The notes under the pieces were generated by a model, which was given only the letters and a program-made list of their open reading frames with translations, was not told the origin of the DNA and ran no database searches. The position numbers and the translations under genes are program-made. A DNA stretch of 64,000 nt from Prunus persica (taxonomy: Eukaryota; Streptophyta; Magnoliopsida; Rosales; Rosaceae), in contig NC_034014.1 of assembly GCF_000346465.2 (NCBI RefSeq), positions 8,577,020-8,641,019 on the forward strand, written 5' to 3'. The stretch's first letter is position 1. Each line of letters opens with the position of its first letter. This document shows, piece by piece, positions 9,796-24,559 of this stretch.

Positions 9796-12700
9796 ATGGC
9801 TTTGTCAGGCATGCGAGGCCTCTCTGTTTTCATCAGCGACATTCGGAATTGCCAGAACAAAGAGCAGGAGAGGCTCCGGGTCGATAAGGAGCTTGGAAAT
9901 GTCCGTACACGCTTCAAAAACGAAAAGGTTTGTCTTAGGGTTAGGGTTTCGCGTTTCCTTTGTATTCTCGTGTTGCAAATTCGTTTTTGTTAGTTTTGGG
10001 GGATGAGAGAAAAGTGAGGTTTTTGATCTAGACCATGGTGGAATGACTTCATTGCTTAAATTTGGGATTTGGGTTTTCTTGGGTGTTTGTTGGGCGGCTG
10101 AGAAAGTCTGGGAAATGAAATGAAACTAAAATTTTGTGATTTCGGGTTTTGTATTAGTAATTGGAAGCGAAAATGTGAACTTAGCTTGAGGTGGATTTAT
10201 AATTAAGAAAATAAAGGTTACCTAGTTCTGTGATTATCTGCGTAGAGTTGGGTGGCATCAGCATTGGTTTTTTTGGTTTTCGTGCTTATTTAGAAATGGC
10301 TTTTATGTGGACTTATTATTGCGGAGAGGCAGTAGGAATTTGGTACTACATATATTCCTTGGATTTATAATACCATGAGTTTAATATGAATAGCTCAATG
10401 AACGGAACATGTTAGTTCCTACAGTTTCAGTTGATGGACTTAAAGTGATAGGCATGAACCAGAGGCGTTCACCTTCATTTGCTTTTCTTTTAGAAGGATA
10501 TCATTGAATCTGATTAAATTTGAGTTGAGATGTTACTACTTGTGTATGTTATCTACAATTTTTTGAAATATTGAACTGAATTTTTGTTGTGGAAGTGAAT
10601 AAGATGGGAAATGCATCCTAGTCTTTGCCTAGGGAGATTGGAGAACACATGAGCATAGTCTTGACCTAGCTATTTATTTGGTTGTGGCATTCCTTCTCCT
10701 AAAAGGAGTCAGTGCTCCCCCATTTCAATTCTATTGCTTGTGGTGCTTTGGTCATCCAACATCCATTTTTAAAATTTAAACCAAGATTGAAAGGAATCCA
10801 TTCAACAACCTATACCTAGATGTTCTTATGCTGAATTGAAGATCCTCTATAAGCACATTTGGGCTATCCTGTAATTGGAATATGAATTGTTGCTGTCCAT
10901 CACTGAATTCAAATGTGAAGGGAACTTGATGGCAAAATGATGTGTTAATGTAGACGTGTTTCCTTAGAAAGGGGTATGCCACACAAGCAAGCTAATTTGT
11001 ATTAAATTTGACATATGAATATATTGAAACTTACTCTTGCATGTTGTTGATTATAAAATGTTGTCATGCGTCACGAGACCCCAAAGTTTTAAGAAATTCA
11101 AGGCACAGTTTGTATTGAACAAGGTTACCACTGGACAAGGGAAGCCCGTTTTGTTTGTATTCGATTGTTACTTTTTTGTTACTTTCAATGTTGTTGTTGG
11201 AAATTGACTTCAGTTTAAGTGATGGTGATTTCTCATTGTTCATTTCTTCTACTCCTTGTGCACACTCATGATATATGCTATGTGTCACATCACCAACCAA
11301 GTGCTTGAACCAGCCTGGTAGAATTAGTAGTCTTATTGAGTTAGCGATCAGTTTAGTTTCTCTACATATTCTTAACGCATCATAGGATTTAATGGTCTAT
11401 TCTTGGACAGCAAAGTTGGCAACTTAAATGATTGGGTATTAGGAAATTAATTGTTTTCTCGAAGATGCTTTGTGTTAGCGCTATACCAGAGACTGTTGTG
11501 CCACCTGTGTGGATTTTAGGTTGGGTCACCAAAGATGTGCACTTGTATTATTTGATTTAGTTTTGATCTCAGGAAACTCTTTCTAAGTTTTATTCTCCTT
11601 TATCTGTGGATGCTTCTTCTATGGTGTCAAGTGAAACTTATTGTTCTCTGTTTAGGCACAAGTATGCTTTGCGGTATTACTGGTGATGCTTTTCCAGCAC
11701 CCTGCACAGCCTTATTTTGTGGCCCAATTTTCCTGGAGGAGGAGGAAGGGTGAAGGTTTAGGGAGAGATGGCTATATTTTGGGTAATTTGGCTGGAGGAA
11801 ATAGGAGGATATTTGATATTTTTAGGTGAGAGGAGATGGAGATGGAGATTTTATGGGATAAAGTTGGTTTTTGGTTTGGGCATCTTTATGGGCTCCATTT
11901 TCTTCGGAATTTCAGGAAATTCTTGTTATGCAACTTTAGCTGACTGGCGGGCTGCTGTTATTTAGGTGGAGTGCTGTTTCTAACAGTTTTTTTTTTGTTT
12001 TTTTTTTGGGGTTTTTACAACATTTCTGGGATATGGTGGATATCTCGTCCTGTGCATTGTACTTTTTTTTAATTCAATTTAGTGAAATCTTGTTTCTTAT
12101 ATAAAGTTAGCAAATTCATTGTTTGTGTGTGTTTTCTCCGTCTCTCGTTAATGATAATGAAAATTGACACTAGTTATCTGGCACAAATCTTAGGTTGTCT
12201 TTGCTTTGGTTTTGCATAGATTGTACTAAATAGGTTGAGACATAGATCAGTTTTGTATAAATATGATCTTGTACCATCTTTTTTTTATATGGTGGACGTC
12301 CATTTGCTTACACATACCTCACTCTTTACTGCTTGCTCACTATTTAGTTAGAAGTGCAACAGCTAAACCAAAAAGGGTGACTGGTTAATGGAAATTTTCT
12401 TGAATTCTTTCAACAGGGTTTGTCACCTTATGAAAAGAAGAAGTATGTTTGGAAAATGCTTTACATTTATATGCTGGGCTATGATGTGGATTTTGGTCAC
12501 ATGGAAGCAGTTTCTTTAATATCTGCGCCTAAATATCCAGAAAAGCAGGTGATATCTTCTTTTCACATCAATCTTAAAACGACTAGTCTTGAGTTTGGTT
12601 ATCTTCCATTTTCCTTGCATTTATGGCAAAATGGCTTGCAATTCTAGGAAGTAAACCCATTTTCATCATATTTCTTTTTTGTACATTAACGGATGGAAAC

Positions 12701-15700
12701 AGTGATAGACGTTGTTCATCTCAGGGTCATCAGTTTTCTTTCTGTATAGTTTTAATACGGTACTTTTGCATACCAATTATATAAATTTATCTTTGGAAAA
12801 AAAAAAACTAAAATGCACGTTTCTCTTCTGATATGCGATCAACCTCAATGGCAGTAGCTAATTCTTTTATCCCATTATATTGCCTTATCTTCATTGTCCA
12901 AAAAACTAAAGAAAGGATCTCACTTTTTAATTGACTGCAGGTTGGGTACATTGTGACATCATGTCTGCTCAATGAGAACCATGATTTTCTGAGATTAGCG
13001 ATAAATACCGTGCGCAATGATATTATCGGTCGTAACGAGACTTTCCAGTGTTTGGCATTGACTATGGTATGACAATATCTGTTCAGCTTTCAAAACAAAC
13101 TATTCATTTTGGTTTTTTAAAGTTCTATGTGATAATGATCAAAAGGGATCTTATTTTATGCGTTTGTCTTCCAGAATTATATGATTATATGCTATGTCAA
13201 TATTGAATAGGTCTTTTAATAATATTTGTAGTTTAATCTGATTTTGGGATATCTTGAATCTTTCATTTGGATAAGTTGTTCTTTCTGTTTTTGTTTCTTT
13301 AAACCTGTTGCTTCCATGTTTTCTTCTTTTGTCTTTCTTATATTCTCTCCTGTTGTGTCCTCATTAAAAAAATTTACTGCTTTTAGATTATGCCTAATGT
13401 ACCATCATTAATTCATTTGTATTTGACTTTGTAGGTTGGGAATATCGGTGGAAGAGAATTTGCGGAGTCATTAGCACCTGATGTTCAAAAGTTACTTGTA
13501 AGTTGCAATCTTTTTTTCTGTTTGGCTCGAATTAATAGAAAATGATGTTGTTGACCAAGTTTTTTTATTTAGATTTCTAGCAGCTACAGACCACTTGTGA
13601 GAAAAAAAGCCGCACTATGTCTATTGCGCTTGTATAGGAAAAATCCTGATGTTGTCAATGTAGATGGCTGGTATGTTCGCATATTACTTTCTTCACTACA
13701 TGATGTTTTGCATTACTTTTGCCTTCCATGCTTATTTGATTGGTCTATCTTTTTCCCTTTATTTTAGGGCTGACCGGATGGCACAACTTTTAGATGAACG
13801 CGATCTTGGTGTTTTGACATCATCGATGAGCCTTCTAGTAGCCCTTGTATCAAACCACCACGATTCTTACTGGAGTTGTCTTCCAAAATGCGTTAAAATA
13901 TTAGAACGGCTTGCTAGGAACCAGGATATTCCACAAGAGTACACCTACTATGGTATCCCATCTCCCTGGCTTCAGGTTTGTAATATGTACATTTCTTTTT
14001 GTTTTATTCGTCAGACTTCTTTGTATGTACCGGATACCAAATAAAATCAGCCACCTGATTTATCTTTTTCCTTCTGAAACAGATTAATCTTATCATGTCT
14101 ATATTAAACTGATATAGCTCTCTCTTTTTGCTTTTTCTTTTTTTTTTTCATTTTTAAATGTGCCAACTACTCCATTTGTTTTTAAAGCTTCCACCAATTG
14201 CAGTCAATGCTGTCATTTTACTTTTTCATGGGTCACAGTAACATCACCCAGCATCCTCGCTCCATAGATTTTAACTTAATCAGCTTTATAATAATAATAA
14301 TATGTTTTTAAGTTTTATTTTATATCATGTGCCTTAGTTGTGCTAACCAGCCTAACTTTCTAGAGCATGCTAAACAATGGGAAATTTGGTTCTGGCTTCA
14401 GTTTTTCCTCTTTGGTTTACTATAGTTTTTAGTCAAGATCTTTTTAACTTTTTGGGATTTAAAATTCCAATGACTTTGAACCATCTATGTCGTGCTGCCA
14501 GTACTTAGCTTCTTGAGACTATATTTCGTATTTTCTTGCCTGGACAATTTACTAGGACACTGTTTCTATCACTTAAATGTGTTGGAAAATTTGTAGCATT
14601 TGGTGAATGTAGAACAAGTTCATGTTTTTCTTACAAGTGTTTTCTTGCACAGGTTAAGACAATGAGGGCTCTTCAGTATTTTCCTACTGTTGAAGATCCA
14701 AATACCAGACGGTCATTGTTTGAGGTCATTTTCTGTCAAGAACTTATTATTAGTTGTGGTGTTATATTTCATGCTTCTATTAAACCTTGTACTGGTGGTT
14801 TCAGGTCTTACAACGGATATTGATGGGTACCGATGTTGTTAAAAATGTTAATAAGAACAATGCATCGCATGCTGTTCTCTTTGAAGCCCTTGCTCTTGTA
14901 AGTTTTCTGCAGTAATTTTTATGTATGATCATGAACTTTAGACACCATTTATTGAAACTATACACGCATATAGGTTCCCCTACTTGGCTTACAATTGTTT
15001 TTTATACTTTTGGAACTCCAGTGGTCCTTCTAGTTACTTTTGCATTGACTTCCATTGAAATTTTGTTGTTTGCGTTGAAAGCAACAAAATATTCTGTGTA
15101 CATATGTTGACAGAGATGCACGTGCATGTATGTGGAATCATATAAGGGCTTTTATAATTTTATGGCTAGGCTATGTAAGTGGAAGTGGTATCGTCTGCAT
15201 TATTCTTCCTTCTCTCTTCTTTCTGTAAATTTGGGTTGTGCAGTCATCTGAGATTATAACACTGCTGGTGAAATCATTTTGGAGATATTTCTTTGCTAGG
15301 AAATGTTTGAAACTTTATTTCATTTTCTTCAGGCACGCGCACACACAAGTGTCTTATCTGTTCCTTTTTAAAGGCAACGGGATCTTATGTATTATGTGTT
15401 ATTATTGCCCAATTTTAGGTCATGCATCTAGATGCTGAAAAGGAAATGATGTCTCAGTGTGTTGCACTGCTTGGAAAATTTATTGCTGTGCGAGAACCAA
15501 ATATCCGATATCTTGGTTTGGTAAGTGGTGAAAAATAATTCTGGCTTCGTTATTAGGCTAAGGATCAATAAATGAATAACAATAGTTCAGTAAATATATC
15601 TTTTGGTTTTTCACATTTTCATTTTAACACAATCCCTGACTGAAGCATGCAGAGGAAGTATGTCTAAACTTAGAAGGGTGAATAGGTGGCTGCTGTAAAT

Positions 15701-18700
15701 TTGCGTGATTTAAATTTGAAATTGCTCATGTAGGAAAATATGACGCGCATGTTAATGGTGACGGATGTGCAAGATATCATCAAGAGACATCAGGCTCAGA
15801 TCATCACCTCATTGAAGGATCCAGATATCAGGTTAAATTTGTTATCTGGCTGTATTTGGTTTACAAGCAGACAAGAAATTTTGTTTTCATTCATAACAAT
15901 GCCATCCTTTAGCAATACTAGGTCCTAGGTCCATTTGGCCTGATTCCATGGGCTCACAACTAATAAAACATCAAAATATGCAAGTTTCTCGGAGCTTACA
16001 TGACCTCGTACCTTTTTTGTAGCATCTTTTATCTATTGAAGCATTCCATCTTTTCTTTGATTTTGGCATCATGCTCACTCTATAGTCTGTACTATCATCA
16101 CTTTGTTCATTTATCCATGCATTGCACGTCTCTAACCCATAGTATTAACATTGCAAATTTATTTATTTTTCTTGGGGACGGTTTCCTGAAGTTAATTGTC
16201 CTAACGAAGAAATTCTTATTATACTTAAAGGATATTATGAGCACACTCACTCTTATATTTTGTGCTTAAGTTTTATACATCTAACACCATTAAGGGGTCA
16301 CTAACATCAAATTCTATCCTCAGTATTCGTAGGCGTGCTCTTGACTTGCTTTATGGTATGTGCGATGTTTCAAATGCAAAAGATATAGTTGAAGAACTAT
16401 TGCAGGTACATCAGATGCTCTGTGCGTGTACTACTTGGTTGTATATGATTTTAGTAGATTGCCTCTTGTTTTTATATTAGCAGACATTTATTCTCTCTCA
16501 ATCACAAAAATGAGGTACCACTGACTTTCATCTGCATTTCAGTATCTTAGCACAGCGGACTTTGCAATGCGTGAGGAATTGTCACTTAAAGCTGCCATTC
16601 TTGCCGAAAAATTTGCCCCCGATCTGTCATGGTAAGCATGGCTCTCATTATGTTCTTTTCCTTTTTCATTTCTTTAATGAACATGGCTCTCCAATGAACG
16701 AGATAGGGCATGGGACCAATACACCAGTGGAGAAATCTGAAAACAGGCATACAATTCTAAATTATTAAGCAAGTGTAGTTCTAAATCACATTTTAGTTAA
16801 TATCAGAGAGAAAAGAGAAATAGAGAAGCAGGGAATAATAGACGAAGACACAGAAGAATTTTAATGTAGACGGTCAATCTCTATTGCAATGACTCTTGTT
16901 TAAATTAAACACATTTTTGGATTATAAAGATATATCTAGTTTGATATTATGCAAGAGAAATGATTTTTCATGATCTTTTGAAAACGCTCAGTGTCTGTTT
17001 GGTCTTGATTGTATCATCTTGTTGTCTTCTTGTCTTTCTGTTTCTACTTGGAAAAAACTACGACTTTGTATGTGTCATTTTACTTTGAAACTACCATTTT
17101 CTATTTCCACGGTTACCTATGATGGGACTGAGGTGAAAAAGGATCAATGTATCTGACTTCTTTGTTTTTGGTCTGACAATGCGTTCTGCATTTTGACTTT
17201 CAATTAGTTAGGATTAGTGAATTGACTTGAGTTTTTTTCGTATTGTTATATGTATATATAATATATACTTGTTTAAAAACTTAAAGTTGCAATAATTTTG
17301 TTTTTGTTGGGTGGTGAATTCTGTGATTTAGTTATTTGTACTTCTTTTGGATCTTCTGGGAATTTCCTTTGTTATGTGCGGAAGTAAAAGTACTTATGGG
17401 AAGTTGGTAAACCTATTATTAATTGGATGCATAGTGATCCTATCTTTTTTTGTTGTTGTGCATATTGATATTGTGCAGGTATGTAGATGTGATTCTCCAA
17501 CTAATTGACAAAGCTGGAGATTTTGTCAGTGATGATATATGGTTTCGTGTTGTGCAATTTGTTACAAATAACGAAGACTTACAGGTTAGAATGCTTTGCT
17601 GCATATTTACTTGATTAGATATGTTTTTCTAGTAATTATTTGACTGAGATGTTATGCACTTGATCAGCCATATGCAGCAGCAAAAGCCAGAGAGTATCTT
17701 GACAAACCTGCTATACATGAGACAATGGTTAAGGTGTGTATAGACTATGATTACGTTTTCCATGCAAGCTTTATATAAATCTGAAAGATAATACTATATG
17801 CCGGATCAGTGGGAATGTTTTATACACGCATGCACACACACATATATAGGCTAATGTTTAGGAACCACACTTTCTGGAAAAAAAGCCAACATGATCAATG
17901 GTCCAGATTCAATCTGGAAAGAGAACATTTCTTTATATATAGAGCCATGATTATCATGATTGCATGATTTAGGAATTGTGTTTCCATTGCTGTGCACATG
18001 ATTTGCATGAGAGCTCACGACCCATATATAGAGCATGATTTTTTGTTAGTTACATAAGGAGGTCAGAATTGGCCTTGTTAGCGAAGTTTGTTGAGAAATT
18101 TTCTTTTGGAAATTCTTTTGGAATGTGGTCATCTGAGCTAGAGATTTTATTGATGCCAGTAGGTAGGACTTTAAGGTGCGGTGGAGGTTAAAGTTAAAGT
18201 CCGAATCTTTGGAAAGACACTTCACAAGGAATTAGTTTCTTTTGTCATTTTCTTCAATTAGTTGTTGAAAATTTTGGGAGAATTAGATTTTTGGAAAATT
18301 TGGGTGGGTGATCACTCAATGGTTTTTATTTCTGTATATTTTAGATTATCATCTGTTTATAATGTGCCAAATTTCAATTGCTAATCTGTTGTCCCATCTT
18401 CCATGTATTTTTCTTCTTTTTTTTTTAATTTTAATTTTTTTAATATTTTTTTTTTTGGGGTAAGAAAGGGCCTAAGGCTTGGGTCTCCTCTTCCATTTCA
18501 ATGGGCTGTAATTTAACTTTAAAGAGGTTCCGGAACATGGGCAAGTAGAATTTGATGGAACCTTCTCTTGCAAATTCTATTTAATTGGTTGATGGTAAAC
18601 CATCTATCCTTTTTCTCAGTCCAGCGGGAACAATTGATAAGCATAATGTTTGCATATCATCTTCATGGTTAAGAAGGAATTGAGAATACTGATAATTTAT

Positions 18701-21700
18701 TTCTCAATAGTTTAGCAGCACTGTTGCACCCAGATTATGGCATAAGTTGTTTAGTGTAAGGTTGAGAACTTAGATTAAGATCTTCTCCGTGTCTTGGAAA
18801 CCCTTGTTTTTTAATCTAAGTCATCTATTAGAAACCCAACGGTTATTATGTATTTCTTAGTTTTACTACCCAAACAGGATGACAGAATCCTTTCATTTCT
18901 AATTAAAACCAAGGATAGCCAAGAAAGGAGAGGACCCAAATTTAAGGTTGCGTTGGAGGTTTCCAACTTTGCACAGATTTTATTGAGAGAAATTGTGCTT
19001 TTAGTGGTAGGAAAAAAGGCGACTGTTATCAACCTTCCATATCTTGGTCATCTTCTAGGTGGTCGAGTTGGTAAGAGTGTTGGATTCTCAAAGGAAAACA
19101 TTGAGAGGACGTCGATTTCTTGTGGGAAAGAGTGCATTGTTGAGTGTGGGATTCTTGTTTTATAAGTTTAGTGAAATAAATTTTTCCTCATTTATGCGCC
19201 CTTTTTTGGGGTAGGGGGTGGGCTGCAGTTTCTTGAGACTTTTTATCTTTGTACTGTGTTTGGTGTGTTAGTGCTGAGCAGGTAGTTGAATGTTAGAGAT
19301 TTGTTCAATGGACTAGTTATCCACTGCTATTGTACTTTCTTGACCTCTTGTTAAAAAATAAAAAGAAATAATATACAATTGGTATGTCTTCTAAATAAAG
19401 TAAAATAGAAAGATTCAGGAGGTCGAGAATTGTGAGTCGAGTTGGTAAGAGTGTTGGATTCTCAAAGGAAAACATTGAGAGGACGTCGATTTCTTGTGGG
19501 AAAGAGTGCATTGTTGAGTGTGGGATTCTTGTTTTATAAGTTTAGTGAAATAAATTTTTCCTCATTTATGCGCCCTTTTTTGGGGTAGGGGGTGGGCTGC
19601 AGTTTCTTGGGACTTTTTATCTTTGTACTGTGTTTGGTGTGTTAGTGCTGAGCAGGTAGTTGAATGTTAGAGATTTGTTCAATGGACTAGTTATCCACTG
19701 CTATTGTACTTTCTTGACCTCTTGTTAAAAAATAAAAAGAAATAATATACAATTGGTATGTCTTCTAAATAAAGTAAAATAGAAAGATTAAGGAGGTCGA
19801 GAATTGTGAGCTCGAAATGCTTAATGCTGATTCTCATTATGTTAAAAAAAGAGTCCTATGGTTTTGGTTCTAGGTTGTATATCTTTGCACATATGCTACT
19901 CAAGAGATCCGTTTCAATTTGAACTCACCTTAATCTTTATTGTTTCACTTGCATATATTTCTACCAAATGTAACCGTCTAAGGAAAATAAATGTCTTGAT
20001 TTGTTTGGATTCAATTCACATGCAACAGGTCAGTGCATATATCATTGGAGAATTTGGCCACCTTTTGGCCAGACGGCCTGGGTGTAGTCCAAAGGAATTA
20101 TTTAGCGTCATACATGAGAAGCTTCCTGCTGTATCGTAAGGGCACTTAAAAACTTTTCCCTGTCTCTTATTCTTACTAAATTCAGTTACAATTCCTGTAT
20201 TTATCTTAGAGTGTGTATTATATTTGCAGGACTTATACTATTCCTATTCTTCTTTCAACATATGCTAAGATCTTTATGCATACTCAACCTCCAGATGCAG
20301 AACTACAAAATCAGATTTGGGCGATATTCAACAAGTGAGATTGTCCTCTGCACCATTACTTTTCGCAAGTTGGTTAATTTTTTATATATCAAATTCTGTG
20401 CTTTTCTTTAGCATACTGTTTATTTCTTTCAGGTACGAGAGTTGCATTGATGTAGAGATACAACAACGAGCTGCTGAATACCTTGCCTTGAGTAGGAGAG
20501 GTGCAGCCCTTGTGGATATTTTGGCCGAAATGCCTAAATTTCCTGAGCGGCAGGTAATTTGTTTTGCAGTTCTGTTCAGAAGAAGCTTATAGAATCAGGC
20601 TATGCACAACAGTACCAAATTCTTGGAAATTATTGAAACCAACTCTTAATGTTGTTTTTTGTTCATATGTAGTCTGCATTGATAAAAAAGGCTGAAGATA
20701 CTGAGGTTGATACAGCAGAACAAAGTGCTATCAAGTTGCGGGCCCAGCAGCAAACATCAAATGCTTTGGTTGTTACTGACCAACGTCCTGCTAATGGGAC
20801 CCCACCTGTCAACCAGCTCGGTCTTGTGAAGATTCCCAGCATGAGCAGTAACGTGGTTAGTTTTGCTTTTTCTTTTTTCTTAAATTTAGGGTTTGCAAAA
20901 GGTAGGTTCAGATCCAAAGATTATATCCGGTTTTGATTGAAATTGGTGTATATTTGAATATCGTTACAGGATCACAATTCAACCGACGAAGTGTTGTCTC
21001 AGGAAAATGGTACTTTGAGTACAGTTGATCCTCAACCTGCTTCAGCAGATCTCCTTGGTGATCTCTTGGGTCCACTGGCTATCGAAGGCCCTCCCGGTAC
21101 TGCTGTTCAATCACAACCGAGTGTAATCCCTGGAGTAGGAGGCGATTCAAATGCAGTAGATGCTGCAGCCATAGTGCCTGTTGGCGAGGAGCAAAATTCT
21201 GTTCAGGTACTTTCTATAGCAGTTCCCTCCAATCGTTGGTGGGTGCATTATTGCTTCAAAGTTCTAGCATGTTGGGCAGAACCTGAACCTGTTCCAATTG
21301 CAATGTGTTCTGCACTGTAAACAAGACTGTCCATCAGAAATTGACAGTATATTTTGTTTTTAGAAGTAACGGTGTTTTTTGAGCTGTTAAATATGTTGAA
21401 TAAGCTATATTTAGCTAAATGTCTTTTGCCTCTGATTCTTGTCCTTTTTTCTGTTATACTTCTGTGTATGTTTGTTTGGTTCTTAGAGTTTGAATTCCCC
21501 TGATAGGAGTTTTACCTGATTTTCTTGTTCCTACCTGCATCTGAACTGGAAAAAAAGGTGTTTATGCTGCACCTGATAGGATATTTGTTATATTTCTTTA
21601 TGTATAAAACTTTGTCAGATTTTATTTTCGATTTCTGTGCTACTAATACATGTAACTAATTTTGTAATTGTAACCTGCAGCCAATAGGAAATATTGCTGA

Positions 21701-23724
21701 AAGATTTCTTGCTTTGTGCTTGAAAGATAGTGGTGTTCTATATGAAGATCCTAATATTCAGGTTTTTCCCCAATGAATACCCATATTTTCTTGTATTTAG
21801 ACTCGGTAGTTTCTACTCTTTCTTTGCAAGAGAGATTGTGAACATTCAGCTTGGCGTTATTGGGCTTATAGTGGCATTCATGTGATCTTATCCCAGATTG
21901 GAATTAAAGCAGAGTGGCGGGTACATCAAGGATGTCTGGTTCTTTTCTTGGGAAACAAAAATACTTCACCACTTGTGTCAGTTCAGGCTATAATATTGCC
22001 TCCCTCCCATTTCAAAATGGAGCTCTCATTAGTACCAGACACTATACCTCCCAGGGCACAGGTAATAATTGTTATTCATGTAATTAATCTGTGGTCGTTG
22101 ATGAGCCTTTAGGTCTCTTTTCTCTGTCTTTGCCTCTCACTCAGTCTTTTCCTTTCCTAGTCCTTATATTTGTTTATTTTCTTTTATCTTTTTGGTTGTA
22201 TAGGTACAATGCCCACTTGAAGTTGTGAATCTCCGTCCAAGCAGGGATGTAGCAGTTCTTGACTTCTCCTACAAGTTCGGTAACAATATGGTACTTAAAT
22301 CTAAAATCCTGTGGTTTCTTGTGGCCAATGAAGCAGAAAATAGGTCATATTTGTGTCTTCATATATCTTATAGTAACCCTTTCATAGGTCAATGTCAAGC
22401 TTCGCCTCCCAGCTGTCTTGAATAAATTTCTTCAGCCTATACCAGTGTCTGCTGAAGAGTTCTTTCCTCAGTGGAGATCACTATCAGGACCACCTCTGAA
22501 GCTTCAAGAAGTGGTATGTGTGTTATATGTCGCATTTATTTTCTTTTTATGGTGGAGGAAATTCCATTTATGGTTAAAAATGGTTGACAAACATTTATAT
22601 TGAGAAAGTGAATTCATTCATATTTATATACTATAAGTTGTGTCCTGTATCCAGTGATTGACATTTCCCTTTACCATCCTCTTCTGATTGGAAGGTTATG
22701 ATGGGTTTCATTTTTGTAAGTGGCAAAGCAGGAAGATAGCCTGTTAACTGTTACACTATCAGAGTAGGAAACACATGCTAACCTGTTTGTAGTCAAAATG
22801 TAGCATTATTCATTTGGCTTATTGCCAATTCCAGGTTAAGGCTAAATTATTATGCATACCGAAGGTTCTGTATTTATCAACGTGGTGATATTGTCTAGTA
22901 AACTGTGCAGGTTAGAGGAGTCAAACCAATGCCACTTGCCGAGATGGCAAATCTACTTAACAGTTTGCGATTGATGGTTTGTCCAGCACTTGTAAGTTCC
23001 CTTTCTATGTTTGAAAGTTTGCTTGTGATCCGTTAGTTATTAAAGGTGTTCACTAACGTATTCTCTATTTCAGGACCCAAATCCAAATAACCTTGTTGCA
23101 AGCACAATGTTTTACTCAGAAAGTACACGGGCCATGCTTTGCTTGGTAAGATTTATATGTTTGCTTCCAGGACTTGAGACTTTAATTGGTGGATTTGATG
23201 CCACCACTTTAATTATTAGGACACAGCTGAAACTACAGTGTTCAGTTTATTAATATAGATATAAAATTATGTTGCTTGACCTTTCCCTTTCCTAGGATTC
23301 ATATGAAGTGCTGATTTTTTTATTCTTAAGTAATTTTTAGGAGTTATCACATGACCTTTGCTTTAGAATTGTGAAAGGTTGGTGATTCAATAGCTTCCCT
23401 TTGGCTACTCAGGTTAGAATAGAAACAGATCCAGCAGACAGAACCCAGTTGCGTATGACAGTTTCTTCAGGGGACCCTACATTAACACTTGAGTATGTAT
23501 CTACATAATGTATTGCTAACCTTAAATTACAACAATGGAAGATAGATTCCTCTGATCTCCTGGTGATGTACAGGTTGAAGGAGTTCATCAAGGAACAACT
23601 ATGTAGCATCCCTACAGCCCCTCGTGCACCTGGACCAGTGTCACCAGCACATCCAGTAGCTCAGCCAACCAGTCCGGCTGCAGCATTAACGGATCCCGGG
23701 GCTATGCTAGCCGGTCTGCTGTGA
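9796..23724 (+). CDS. AP-2 complex subunit alpha (alpha-adaptin)
   Basis: Large subunit of the clathrin adaptor AP-2, which binds PI(4,5)P2, cargo and accessory proteins at the plasma membrane during endocytosis. Twenty-seven exons join in frame to 1,020 aa, close to the Arabidopsis protein (about 1,012): 9796-9927, 12417-12548, 12941-13066, 13435-13497, 13573-13670, 13768-13975, 14653-14724, 14805-14897, 15419-15520, 15734-15831, 16324-16405, 16543-16631, 17479-17584, 17668-17733, 20029-20135, 20230-20334, 20433-20553, 20673-20855, 20970-21206, 21681-21761, 21897-22061, 22204-22290, 22388-22513, 22911-22991, 23074-23145, 23413-23492, 23574-23724. All introns are GT-AG. Residues 1-600 are the helical trunk ([18 protein letters not shown] near the start). 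Residues 601-740 are the hinge with [12 protein letters not shown] (688-699). Residues 741-1020 are the appendage, ending GAMLAGLL. The start at 9796 matches the family N-terminus. Introns 1 and 14 exceed 2 kb. The gene looks intact. Confidence 0.97.
19062..19809. repeat. 374-bp tandem duplication inside intron 14 of the alpha-adaptin gene
   Basis: Two head-to-tail copies, 19062-19435 and 19436-19809, differ at only about two positions by eye (GTTTCTTGAGAC versus GTTTCTTGGGAC, and GATTCAGG versus GATTAAGG). The unit starts GTCGAGTTGGTAAGAGTGTT. Near-identity implies a recent event or gene conversion. The first copy also contains pol III box-like strings (TGGTCGAGTTGG near 19060 and GACGTCGATTTC near 19108), so an old tRNA-derived repeat is possible but unproven. 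Confidence 0.9.
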
Positions 23725-24200
23725 CAAAGTGAAGATGATATATGAGGATTTGTTCATTATACACTCGTAAATCTGATTTATACAACCTACCCAACGGTAT
23801 CTCTCGCCCAAAGTTCAAGAGGTGGATAGAGAAAATCCTGATGCAAGGGCTGGCGGAATCAAGTGTGAGCTAATTTGTGCGGATGGCTTAGTGTTTGAGT
23901 GGATCTCTCCATGGGTTGGTCGGGGTTTTCAAATTCTTTCTGTACAATGCAATTGTGCCTAAGTGAGGAGTTTTCTCGGTTTTGGGGTGAGGGTATTTTT
24001 TTTTTTTTTCTTTTTCTTCTTTCACATTTTTTTTCCTTCCCAATTTCGGTGGATTGGTTTCTGTAGTTGCACAGTACTTGACAGAACAGAATGTAAGATA
24101 TTGGCAGCATGAAGTAGATTAGTTGTAATACTTTGTATTTGGTTGTTAATGCATAAATATGTTTTCAATAAGAAAATTTATTGGGTGATCGGTAATGTGA
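23725..24200 (+). terminator. probable 3' UTR and polyadenylation region of the alpha-adaptin gene
   Basis: The sequence after the TGA has no coding content and contains T-rich tracts (23996-24010) and an AATAAG-like signal near 24166 after TTTGTATTTGG and TGTTAATGC strings, as in plant poly(A) regions. The precise cleavage site cannot be read from sequence. Confidence 0.35.
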
Positions 24201-24559
24201 TGTTGTTTCAAAAGATCAGTGATTAAACGTTGAGGTAATTTATTTGGAACCAAAAAAATCTGATACATTTTTCTTTGTTGGGACTCAGAAAAAGGACTGG
24301 AAAAAGTAATAGTCAGCTTAAAACTGAAATAAAAATAAAAGTAAAAAAGCTGCAAGTAAACTGTAAACAAAAGCTCTTTCATTAACAATGTAATGGCAAC
24401 AATGTCGCTCTCATTAGCTGTCCACGTAGTGCAGAGAATACAAAAGCTCTTGAATTTCAACTTGATAAACATTGAAACTGAGGTTTGCCCTCTAATGAAT
24501 AAACACTAAAAATATATGAGAAAAACAAGATTTCTTGAATTCTGATTATTCGAAGCCAA

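Noticed and set aside
19060..19120. Pol III A- and B-box-like strings in the intron duplication, read as a SINE
   Set aside because: The B box is weak, no A-rich tail or target duplication is seen, and such strings occur by chance. Kept only as a remark.
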